Program-made: the position numbers and the translations under genes
The notes under the pieces: generated by a model
What the model was told of the DNA's origin: nothing
The model's input: only the letters and a program-made list of their open reading frames with translations
Database searches by the model: none
Source: Didymodactylos carnosus
Taxonomy: Eukaryota > Rotifera > Eurotatoria > Philodinida > Philodinidae
Length of the DNA: 29,591 nt
Assembly (NCBI GenBank): GCA_905250885.1
Contig: CAJNOQ010001658.1
Span: forward strand, 1-29,591
Reading direction: 5' to 3'
Part shown: positions 1 through 11,615 of the stretch, one piece after another
Layout: each line of letters starts with the position of its first letter
How positions within the stretch are numbered: the stretch's first letter is position 1

Positions 1-500
1 TCTCGAATGAATCAAATACGTGATTTTATTCAGAATTTCATGCTGATTCCGAATATATAATTCTTTTTCAGAAATATCGCGGGATGCCGAATGACCTTAT
101 CTGCCTCCGTCCTTTGTGGAATAATCGCTACAAAATTTGGTTGAATGGCGTGAGAATGTTTATGCATTTATTGATATATCTGCGTACATATCTTTGAACA
201 TATTTATTATTTTATAAAATATTTGTAAAAGACGCATAACGTTCCACCTAACCGTCTGACCTGATTTCTTCTGTTTTTTTGGTTCCATCCTTCCTTCGTA
301 TCTCTCTTACGTGCAAATGATAACTAGAACAAGCTCCTGCTCCTTTTTCTTCGTCTTAATCGAATCTTTAAAATCCAATATAATTGTAGTTCATTTTAGT
401 TACTAACGCCAGATAAAAAAATTGTCCTTTTCCCCCGTCTGTGTGACATTTGCCTGTCGAAAAGAAAGCACGGTCGTATCGTATACCAGTGATAATTAAA

Positions 501-545
501 TTCACGATGGGAAAATACCACAATTAATAGTTCACGATGGGAAAA
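501..545. repeat. Two copies of a 15-bp motif, 30 bp apart
   Basis: The 15-mer TTCACGATGGGAAAA occurs at 501-515 and again at 531-545. The two copies are identical and the sequence between them is AT-rich. This looks like a small local duplication; no function can be assigned. Confidence 0.7.
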
Positions 546-977
546 GATGAGTTTCAGCTACCATTCGATCTATCGATAATATTGATAAGTATATGCAATT
601 GATGTGGCCATGTTAACTGTGAAACAATACTTCCAAGATAATTGAGTAAACGCATACGCATCACTCTCATGTTTGTCTGCAGTTAAAACTGTTTGGCATG
701 ACACAAACACCCTTCTAATAATAGGCTGAATCCTATTTTTCCAGTTTCTTATGTGTAGACTGCTTGAGGGGTGAAAGAGAAGTATATGTTGCTGCCAAAG
801 TCAGAATCTTACCATGTTTCGAAAACACTTAGCCGATTTGAAGTCTAAAAGTATATTTTAAACAGTTTAGTTATAAAATAGATTTAATCGATCATTATTT
901 TTGGCGGCGAACAGCATAACCACCAAGCCATGCTGATTCATGACAAAAAGAAAATGTGTGTTTAAAATCTACAAATT

Positions 978-1299
978 GTGTTTATAGCATGCCATAACAC
1001 TATGCTTGACTGTATCATGTGGCGTTATCGAAAAGTCAGCCGACAATAGATAAGCTATTTATTTGCGAGCCTCATCATCCATAATTACTTCTTACGTCAG
1101 AGTGAGTCAGTGAGGAAGTGAAAGAAGGACACCATTTTGATGTCATGCTGTATTGAACTCATTGAGTGAGAAACAAATGAGATCAAACTGGTTTGATATA
1201 ATTTTTACTTTTGTCATATTAAAATGTCTCTACACGAGTGTGTTTACAACATGCCATAATGACATGCTTGACTGTATAGTATGTTGTTATCGAAAAATT
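978..1299. repeat. Diverged direct repeat of about 60 bp
   Basis: Segments 978-1039 and 1240-1299 align in the same orientation. Both start with GTGTTTA and run through CATGCCATAA, ATGCTTGACTGTAT and GTTATCGAAAA. Divergence is about 20% by eye. The intervening 200 bp is not repeated. It could be two decayed copies of a dispersed repeat or an old tandem duplication. Confidence 0.7.
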
Positions 1300-2596
1300 A
1301 GTTTATTTATGATTCGATTTTCTAATGTATCTTTGGCATGTATAAGTTATCAATGTTTTAACGAACATTGATTATATACCTGTTCATCTCATCATTTTGT
1401 TTACTCTACTTTGATCTAAACCACACCATCAGATGTGGAATCCACAGAAGCAATGAATTTTTCGCATTTTGAATCTCATAAAGATTCAGACTAAGGAGAA
1501 TATTGAAGTTTTGAACCAGTTTCGTGTACGTCGCAATTTTTTCACTTGAAAATAAAACTGTCTTACAATGAATGATTCGTTTCAGCTAACTAGATGATTT
1601 TCAGTAAATTTTGAAAACTTTAAAATCAAAATATTGTTAAGCTACTTGTCCTCGTCAAAATGCTGTTAGGTGTACAAAAGTCATTAAATAATAGTCTGAT
1701 GATTTCAATAATATCCTTTGTCAACCCAAAAAGACGAAAGTCTCGCTTGACTCTCGTTTTAAAGATGACACTCTAAACTATCTAAACATGCAAAAATTAA
1801 AAGAACTTCTGTTTAAAGTTTTCGAGTTTTAAGCGAATATATCATAGATCTTCTCGAAACCTTGCCTTAGCAAAAGATTTCAAAAAAGTGTTTTTACTAA
1901 AAAGATACTTCAAAATCTTAGCTTTTCAGCTGGCAAAAATCGCAATTGACTAATTATTTTCTAAAGAAAAAGTTAATAGAAAATGATGGAATCTAACTTT
2001 TTTTCTAATAATAGATTCTAGCACACACACTGTGCATATACAATGATATGAGTACAGTAAAAGATTGCATGTTCCTAGAGAGAAAAGGATAGTTCCATAG
2101 TTCAGAAGATAAGTAATGCTGTGATAGCATTCATTTAAAATAACAAATCGAAAATTTATTCTCTACTCATCATATCACATATCATATTGTTCCGTCTTTT
2201 CCAAATATTATAAATATAACAGTTAACTTGTAAAATAAACAGTATATCGTCAAGAAGTATCAAAATATCGACAATGAAAAACCACAAAAAAGATATTTAA
2301 CGTTCACTTCAAGCAATTAGTCTTCAAAGACAATAATAGTTCAACCGTACTCAAAAGATCTTTAATTTTGTCAACACAACAAATATTTGAAATTGAACAG
2401 TTGTGACATTCTCTCACCCAACTAAACTGTTTAAATTTCAATATTTTATTCAACTGTGTACGCACGCTTACAGTCCATCACGTTAAATGATAATAATGAA
2501 TATTGATTTCCTCCTTTATACTCAATACAGTTTGATTGTATATTTGTTTTAATACAACAGACCAATACATTGCATACAGACAATGGTTCAACGAAC

Positions 2597-2614
2597 ATAT
2601 ATATATATATATAT
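2597..2614. repeat. (AT)9 microsatellite
   Basis: Nine uninterrupted AT units in gene-free sequence. Confidence 0.9.
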
Positions 2615-4820
2615 GCACACTTTTTGTCCTGTAGGCTTATGGCTTCTAAAAATTGTTTTTTCATTTGCATCACAAATTGTCTATCGTTCAATATCAATTA
2701 TTTCTAGCCGAGTTGATTTTCTTTATGTTATACCATGATGTTCATTGTCAGTAGTAATGAATCTAACATACTTAAGACAAAAGATTTTATGCTTTCTTTT
2801 TTCCAAACAAAGTTTTGACAGATCCACACACCATTCTTATTATTCTTTAATTTTCATTAAATCTAGCAACTTATTGTTAAACTTTGTTTTGTCTATTGAG
2901 TGACAATTATATTTCGTTTACCGTCAACAAATATAATTGTCCTTCTTTTTCTCTATAATTTACCGTTCATGATAAGCACAATAACAATAAAACATGTTAA
3001 TTATAACTGAAGCTGATCGTCCTTTCGTTTGTTCATCGTTTAACTATATGGACTATTTCGTGTACGTGTACAAAAGCGATCGATCATCTCTTCTTTATAC
3101 GATTAGTTTAATTTTTAATGAACATACTCTGTTGTTACATAATACGTCCATCTTATTCTTTCTTGAACACATAAATATAAACATTCAACTAATGAGAATG
3201 AACAAACCTTGATGAAATTGATGATTAATGTCTCACTTCTGCCGTTTTTTTAACGACTAACATGTGTAAATATTTCATTTTAACAATGATCAACAGCATT
3301 TATTTTATTGGATAGACAATGTATGTATATGCATGTATGTTTTAAAGATTGAAAACAATGAATTTTCATTGACAGATGGTCTATATTTGAGTTTTCTTTT
3401 TTTATCGATTTATGAACGTTAAAAATAGACAGCACTTTTTCCACGTCATTACGATTCGTACGAGATTTTTTGACAAATCGAACGTACGAGAGATAAACAT
3501 TTTTATTAGACAATTATTATTGAATGAACGCTGTTAATTAACACACATAGACACATATTTTCTGCTTCTATAATGGAGTAATGATACATAGACTTTTTTT
3601 AAATATGAATAAAATCAGAAGAGTTATTTTTTACATTAAATATGCCGTAAAGAGTCGTCGGATGAGTATAACTACTTTTTACCTTTGCCTTAGTACCTAG
3701 TGATTGTTATTGAAAGTGTTCAATAAACACATCTTTCTTTATAACTTAGTGTGGTGCAATGTCATAATCAGTATATTTATTCATAGACAAGACAGAGAGA
3801 GCAAAAGGCTAGATCTAAAAGGAACAAATTATTTTGACTATTTCAATTTATTCTTCTTGAAATGAATACTACATACAAATTGAGAAGGTCAAGTCAATAT
3901 TTGGACTAATAGCCTTCTTCTGATATTATCATAATGGATATTTCTGATGTTCATCTAAACCAAAAATATAGATCGTTTTTCTTAGACAGTCAAATCAATC
4001 ATAATTTGAAAATGATTGGCTAAATTAGACACATTCTTATGATGATGATCATCGTCGTGTAGTCATTTTAGAAATAGCTTTTAACAACTATAGCTAAATA
4101 TATTAAGTACAAGATAGATATATAGACATCTATCTCTCTTTTCCGCTCTTTGCTGTTTAAACTTCATACATGACGATGCGATGCGATGATGATGATCATA
4201 ATTACATCTCATTCATGGCTTCTGTTTATTAATCGTGCGGTAGTACAATATTCATTTACACCATAATATAGTAATTCCATATTACTCTCATGGCCCCAAA
4301 AAAAGAAAAAAATATATGTTTAGATATACATATACACAATTTTTTTTTTCTCGTACAAATAGATGAAGAGTCTTCATCCTCTTTTTCTTTTTGCTTTAAT
4401 CATATACTGGTTATAGAGTCCACTGAACATATTAGAAAAATAATGATCCGGTTTTTCTGTTTTGTTTGGAATACGTATTTATCCTTAGAATAATCGACAA
4501 ATTTCATTGATTCTACGTAGTTTTTCTCTTTTTGAATAACACGTGTTGTTTGTGTAGCATCAGAAATATTTCTTTCTCTTTCTTTTATTTTTCAAACAAT
4601 ATCACGATAAACAGAAGTCATTGTAACGAGATGCAACTGTATTATTATATGCTATAAAACGTTCCTTCTGTTGAATAATCGGTAAGTTTTGATACCAAAA
4701 ACAAAAAAAGTTTTCATTCATCATCACTCTGAATACAAAAACGGAATATCAGACAAAAAAAAATTTCACAGATATAAGTCAAAAGTTTTCGAATTATTAG
4801 AATCCGAAATGAAATTGAAT

Positions 4821-4878
4821 GATTCGGCATTCAATTCGACCTTTTGCCGAATCCAATCGAATCAGATTTTCCTGATTC
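4821..4878. repeat. Two consecutive perfect hairpins
   Basis: Hairpin 1 pairs GATTCGGCA (4821-4829) with TGCCGAATC (4845-4853), a 9-bp stem with a 15-nt loop. Hairpin 2 pairs GAATCAG (4859-4865) with CTGATTC (4872-4878), a 7-bp stem with a 6-nt loop. Both stems contain GATTC-type words. No encoded function is evident. Confidence 0.7.
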
Positions 4879-6151
4879 ATTTCGAGTTCTGCTATTTATA
4901 CTTTTAATATATAGTTTCTTTTTTTCATACACTGTAAAATAATCCTAAGAAGCAATTAGCAAGTGAAATCGTCTGGTTTATCCAAAGATGGAACGATAAA
5001 TGAGGTGAAAATTCAAACTAGAAAAAATTCAATCTAAATCAAGTATCTAGCTACTTTTTCGTAATGTGCAAAGAAGTTAAAGATTCTGATAGTTAGAGTT
5101 TAATATCTATTTTCTTGCATAAACATAATTATTAGTAAAGCTGTTCATTTTAAATCTTTTCCGAAGTATTATTAATATGGATGATTGCATTAGTAATTCG
5201 ACAGATCATTTAGCCCTTTAAATGTGATGTATGATAATGGTGACTTTGTTATAAAAAGCTTTTGTTGTTTTGATAATGTTATTTGATGAGAAAACATACG
5301 CGTTTATCTTTCATTCATTCTAGTTGACCATATTTCTCAGTTACAACTGTTTTCACGCAGTTGTTTTTTGTGATAACTGTGATTAATGCATCTTTTTTCC
5401 TTTCTTCTTTTCTTTATAGCATGCAGTGACTATATTCTATATTTAATTATTCCAAGAAAGTTAGTCTATAGAGACAGAAGTACAAGCAGATTTAGATTAT
5501 TGTTCATAGAGAAAACTGTAGAAGAATAAAGTAAGAACAACAATTTTATATTCCTCAACTGCAACTGTATACAGCAGTCTAAGAGAAAAAAAGTAATATT
5601 TATTTTTACATTAAATAAAATAAAAAAGCTGTTTTTTTTTCTCAAATTTCTAGAACATTTTTTTCTGAAATAGTAGTTTATTTAACGTAATAAACGTGAT
5701 CTCAGAATGATACATATGTCACCTTCTAAAATTTTTTACAACAAAAGTGCCGTTATTCACTTTCGCATGCGAAGTAGTTGAGTATGAAAACCAATATCTG
5801 TCTCTCTTGAGAAATCTTGGTGTATGGCCTCAATTTGTCCATCAATATCACAGTTACCGTAGTATAGCTGAGAGAAAGAGCTGATTCAAATGTCACTCTA
5901 TTCAATGATGCATCATTGACTTTTTTCTATTTTCTGTATGTATGTACAAATATAGAATAAGGAAGTCTCAGATGTATAGTTCAATCAGACAGATGAGAGA
6001 ACAAGAATAACAACAATAACCACATATACACTCACGTGTATATTGTATAGACATACTCATCAACATAAAAATGAAACAGTAGTTTTTCTGGTATTGTGAA
6101 AAAAATTTATTTTTAAAGTGATGAATGCGTTTAAATGAAGCGCAATGTTAA

Positions 6152-6185
6152 ATTATTATTATTATTATTATTACTACTACTACTA
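6152..6185. repeat. Compound ATT/ACT microsatellite
   Basis: A run of ATT triplets passes directly into a run of ACT triplets, in gene-free sequence. Such junctions usually come from point mutation inside one array followed by expansion. Confidence 0.9.
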
Positions 6186-8838
6186 TGTTCCACTTGAAAT
6201 CTGATGTAACAACATTCAATTAGTTGTGTGTTGTATTTTTTTATTAGATTTGCTATTTTGATGTTGTTTGCAGACATCTATTACTCGAGGTAGTAAATTA
6301 TTAACAATAGTCAGTCTATCAATTTATCGAATTAAGAGTCAGAAGGACGATATGCAAAACATACACGATCACATCAGTGGGCTTTCTCATCGAACATATG
6401 CAATAAATATAAAAAAACCGATATTTGTACACCTTGTACAGTTAATCACAGCAAGAATAAATTAATGACAGATAAGATTTCTCTTTACAGGTTAAAGATA
6501 GACAGTTACATCCAAGTTTTGGCGACTAAAACATACTCGTTCATAGACGTAAAAAATAGATTTAATCAATGTTTTGTGTGTATAGAGAAAAAGAAAAACA
6601 TAGGATCAAGATTCAGAAAACAATGGATATGCAGGATGTTATCCTGCTGATCAATTGTTTTCACATAAATAATTTGTTACTTTTCAATGGTCTATAGATC
6701 AATTTCTTAAAAAACAAGATTGTTTTTATTCGAAATCAAATTAACTTAATCTTTAACCTTTATCTCTATAGAACGGCATGATAATTGTCTTTTAATATGA
6801 TCTTTCGCACGCGAAGTTACATATATTGACAAAGTTAAATGATTCTTCTCCTTTTTTTTTCTCTTACTAATATGTTGACAACTTCATGTACCCTTGACCG
6901 CTGACCACATATCTCACTCAGCAGTAAAAAATTTATTTTTTTAAATAATTTGTTATGTAAAAACTGATTAATAAATTTTCTCGTAGAGTGTGATGAGCGA
7001 GAGAGTGAGAGAGACGAAAAAACAAGGTTATATGTTCAAATAGAAACCTCTCTAATCTTTGTACGATATATATATGTGTATATTGATAGATGAGAGATAC
7101 GATGACACCATCATCGTCAATTTGATCTCAAGTATTTTTTCTTTTTACGATATGATACCACGCCTTATATTTTTCGATAATAATAAAGATTGTGCATTAT
7201 ATAAATTGATAGATATATGACGTAAAAAATTAACTTTTTTCAATTTATGTAAAGAACCCTTAAGGATTGATTGCTTAATGTATTAAGAAAGTGGATTTTA
7301 AAAGTGAATAGACTACATCGCATGTCTTTCTATTAAACATATCTTCCATATATTATAAATAATCACCTTTTTTATTATATTTTTCTCCTAAGAATTATAA
7401 GACTTAGTTAAATCACTCTAGTTCTTATCACATTTATGAACAATGGAACAAATGTGCACATGGTAAGTTACACATTTAAATTGACGTCATTTTTAGCCAG
7501 CAGCAATAGTAAATTCAAGATTAAAAAGTTGCTGAACTCTAATAGAGCAATTGTTATAATATCGAGGATTTCTTAAGTGCGTCTTCCTTGTCATACACCA
7601 TCAAAAATGTTAAACTCGCTTGGAATTATTTTCAGTGAATAATCTGCTCTTATACGACAAAATGATTACGAATGTATAATCAACAGTACGATCGATCAAG
7701 AATGAACTCATCTTCGCTCATTATCATTCTAATAATAACTTCAATATTTGCACTTTGTCGTTTTGCTGCCTATGTTATTGTATGTACAACCTCATCTATA
7801 GATATATGTGCGAATGTGTTCATTTTCTTCTCTTTTTTTTTTGCTACGCTTGTTGTACAGTCAAAACATCATTACTTCTAACGAGAAAGAAGAGAAAAAA
7901 GAAAAAGAAAAAGATCTTAGCCAAGGCAAATAAAGCAAAGTGTTTTTTTTGAAAGAAAAGGGAAACAGAGAAGAAGACAGAGGGAGAAATCATTATACCA
8001 TTTCAAAAATAGGGTGATAATATGTATTTTCTAAAAAGAAATAAAATTTTTATATTAAACTATAAAAGTCTCTTGAGATCGCTTCCTTCCGTCACAGTTC
8101 TTTGAAACGGTTTGATGCATACGCTAGTTAGAGTTAGTATTTTGCGTTCAAATTCGGACACCTTGATTTAACGGTTATATGTTGTTTGTCATATAATTCA
8201 AAGGTAACGTGTAGAACCTGGACACCAGCAAGTCACATAGTACAAATCACTCTTCTCATAGCACATTCACTAGGTTATGACGTATAATATAGTTCCTCGA
8301 GTTTGCCAGACAGTTAGTACATGGTTAGTGAGTGTGTACGTAGAACTCAAGCAATTATGCGAAAGAACTCTGGATTTGGCTAACTGAAGGTTCAATTGGG
8401 TAACTAGTTAAAGAATGACTGAGGAATATTAGTGGGTGCGGTAACGGTATTGGCTTACTCGAAACTAAGGAGTCTGACTTGTTAGCATCCTATATTAGCA
8501 ACGGAAACTACAAGACGGATAGTTCATCCTTCTTCTGACAGTTCTACTTCATCTTTCTTTCTCCCTTTCTCTCTCTTACTCTCAATTACCTATAGAAAAA
8601 GTTCTAAGTTTTGTTAAAAGATGGTAAGATATGTGAATGACGAGAATTAACAAAAAAGTGCTCATATTTAGAGTTTTTGGTCTAAGATCTCAGAAGTTTT
8701 TTTTTAGATTGATTAGTTCTCGTTATACATAATGATGAACAGAATCGAACAGAAGGTTCAATTAACTTTAAATGTGACCACATGAACTCTATGGACGTAA
8801 TTTCTGAAGTCAACGTCATTTTTTTGTGACAAATAACG

Positions 8839-11615
8839 ATGTCTTATACACTATTATTTATTCTATTATTTTATTCATTTTGTACAACGTCTATATTATA
8901 TGCATTTAATTTCCAGACAGTTGAACATTGGAGGTATTTAACCGGTGAATCATTAACTTCTACATATTTTGGATATTCATTAGCAACACAATCAAATTTA
9001 GAACAATCGAGGTAGCCGTTTCGTTGTTAATCGATTTAATAGAAATTAACGTTAGATAATTTTATTATTATTTAGTTTGATTGTGGGATCGCCAAGAGAA
9101 CATATTTATGATGATGATTATTATTATTCAATATATAGACGTGGTGCAGTTTATCAATGTACACTAGGAACACAAGATTGTACAAGAGTAAAATTTCCTT
9201 TAAACGGTAAATGTATTCAAATGTCGTTAGAAACTTGTACGATTTTTAAGAAATGTTCTCTGATTAGAAAAATGCAGTTTTTGAGTATCTTTGTCAAGTC
9301 CTGAGTATTAATAAGTCAATAATATATGCCCTTGAATTACCTTGTGTCTATTTAATCTTGTTATAAATTACACCTGTGCTCGTCATAGATAAGCCTTCGA
9401 TATTGAACTATAAAGCTGTCAGTTTTCATCTATACCTTGTTTAGAGATATGCTAAGATTCATGCAGTCTTTGGCATCATCGGTGCTAAATATGGATCAAA
9501 CAGCTTAGGCAAAAGTTAATTTTTATCAAAAAATCTAGATTAAACAATACTTTTTGTATTGTGTTTGACCAATCACTGAATATACAATGTTGATAGACCT
9601 TTTTTAGGGAATGAAGAAATTCGACTAAGAACAAGTAGTGATAACAAAACTGATCAATGGTTTGGTGCATCGATAGCTGCAGATATAAGAAATATTATTG
9701 TGAGTATCAAATATGGTTCTTTTCTCCTCAAGTGATAAATAGATTATCTGATGTAAATTATATATATATCGATAATCTGTCTCAAAAGCTTTTTATACTT
9801 TTCTTATTTGAATCAGTTATACGTTTGATTCTTTATAATGCCTTTTTTCTAAATATTTCAAATGTGAATGAATTGGTTCTACAAATTGTGTCATTTAGGT
9901 TGGTGCACCTCATTTGAAACATGTTATCATCGATGCAACAGCCGAAAACGGCATTCATTACGATATTCCCGGTGTGTGTTGGAAGGGAAAAAATATGTGG
10001 TCATCAGCTACAGCAAATAGTACACAAATCTATTCGCCTGGAATGAGTCATTGGGGTAAGTTATTTCCTTAAAATAAAAATATGAAGATCTATTTTTGCC
10101 TATAATACCAATTTATAGACTTGAGAGATTTTCATAAAGAAGGCTATGGTTTATTCGGTTTTCAAGTGGCAATAAGCAAGGTATAACAATTATGTCGTTC
10201 TCAATTATATCTATACTAACAGATTTTTAATTTTAGAAACCTGAAAGAATTATTATAACTGCGCCCGGCTCATTTTATTTTCGAGGTATATACAACTCCG
10301 TTAATAGAAATAGTTTTGAAAATCCTTTATCAATTAAAATTATATAATACCAACTATACTGTTTTATTTATTTTTAGGTCAAGTTCATTCAATTCCATTA
10401 TTAAATAAAGATTGGTTAGAATCCACACATGCCTTTCCATCATCACATTATCCATTTTTAAACGTTAGCTGGTTAAAATATCCAAAAAACTATTCCCTTA
10501 ACGAATATGATGATTGGTGCTATCGAGGTTTGAAAAGTCTATTCTATACTGTAGTTTGATCTTAATTTAACATGTTTGTTTTAAGGTTATGCGTTAGCAT
10601 TAGGCAATTTTAACGATGATGACGATCAAGGTATTGTTGAAAAAACATTTTTTTTCCTCTTTTTTGTCTATTCCTTTTACATATCTATTTTAGAAATTGT
10701 AATAACTATACCACGATTAAACGGATATAAAGGGGCTATTGAAATTCTTAACAGTAATCTTAATGAAAGTTCTATACATTCAATTAACGGTTCACAGGTA
10801 TATGAGAAAGAAAAGTCATCAAGTCCATTTTATAAACGACTGTTTTGGCTTTTTAGGTTGGAGCCTATTTTGGCGCTTCACTCTGTGTTCTGGATATTAA
10901 CAATGATAGATTGGATGATTTACTTGTCGGTGTACCATTATTTACAAGTAGAAAAGATGGTAGAATTTTATCGGATGCGGGAAGAGTCGAAGTCTATTAT
11001 CAAACTAAACAGGTAAATCACTGATAATCAGAAATTAGATTTTAAAGTAATATTAAATATATCGTTTTTAGCATGAATTGATACTAGGGAAACCGTTAGA
11101 CGGTACAAAGAAAGGAGGTCGGTTTGGACATGCAATCGCTAAACTGGGCGATATAAATAAAGATGGTTACGAGGGTATACATTTGAAAAATGTTAATATA
11201 AGTCATTCTAATTAATAAAATAATTTTTATCACATGTTTCAAGATGTTGCTATTTCGGCACCGTTTGCTGATGGTGGATATTCTGGTGAAGTGTACATTT
11301 ATCATGGTTCTGAAACAGGTTTATCGACAATACCAGCTCAGGTAAAATTTGCATACATTTAGAATTTTCTTCAATCGTGTGTATCATCAGTATTCAATTT
11401 AAAGATGATTTGTTATATTTTAAAGATTCTCAAACCTGATAGATTATTACAAGCATTTGGTTGGGCATTACAAGGTCAATTTGATGATGATCATAATGGT
11501 TATCCAGGTATGTTTACTATAGTCTCTTTCTCTTAAATTTATACTGAAAATATTTTTAATTGTTTGAAGATTTGGCAATTAGTAGTGCTAAAAATGATAC
11601 GGTTGTTATTGTTCG
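8839..11615 (+). other. Integrin exons 1-14: signal peptide and FG-GAP beta-propeller
   Basis: Residues 1-483 form the ligand-binding head. Blades are recognisable by FG/GAP words: YFGYSLA with LIVGSP, WFGASIA with IIVGAP, GYALALGNF, YFGASL with LLVGVP, RFGHAIA with VAISAP, and AFGWAL with LAISSA. The last three blades carry canonical DxNxD- or DxDxN-type calcium loops (D334, N336, D338, D342; D400, N402, D404, D408; D460, D462, N464, D468). An earlier loop, GNFNDDDDQE, at about 278-287 is an acidic variant of the same site. Most introns here are 56-92 nt; intron 2 is 401 nt and intron 3 is 199 nt. The head ends at the 1.5-kb intron 14. Confidence 0.9.

Larger units (their letters stand above)
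1..8838. other. Gene-free AT-rich upstream region
   Basis: I see no supportable gene in these 8.8 kb. Open frames are short (up to about 80 codons), low in complexity, and lack family motifs or a chain of exons with matching splice phases. The region contains microsatellites, one diverged direct repeat, small hairpins and long A/T runs. From about 8090 to 8580 the sequence is visibly less AT-rich and less repetitive than its surroundings. As it lies just upstream of the integrin start it could hold promoter or 5' leader sequence, but I see no core-promoter motif that I would defend. Non-coding exons of the integrin gene or of an off-window gene cannot be excluded. Confidence 0.6.

Noticed and set aside
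2446..2697. Minus-strand frame of 83 codons
   Set aside because: It includes the (AT)9 microsatellite and shows no motif, and no matching exons lie nearby.
3280..3513. Minus-strand frame of 77 codons, Lys/Asn-rich
   Set aside because: Typical chance frame in AT-rich DNA; no splice partners.
7672..7952. Two overlapping plus-strand frames of 65-69 codons with hydrophobic stretches
   Set aside because: Composition is driven by T- and A-rich low-complexity DNA, there is no family motif, and the frames overlap each other. Treated as chance.
9485..9917. Frames on both strands between and over integrin exons 3 and 4
   Set aside because: They are shadows of the integrin: exon 3 is read in another frame and the rest is intron.
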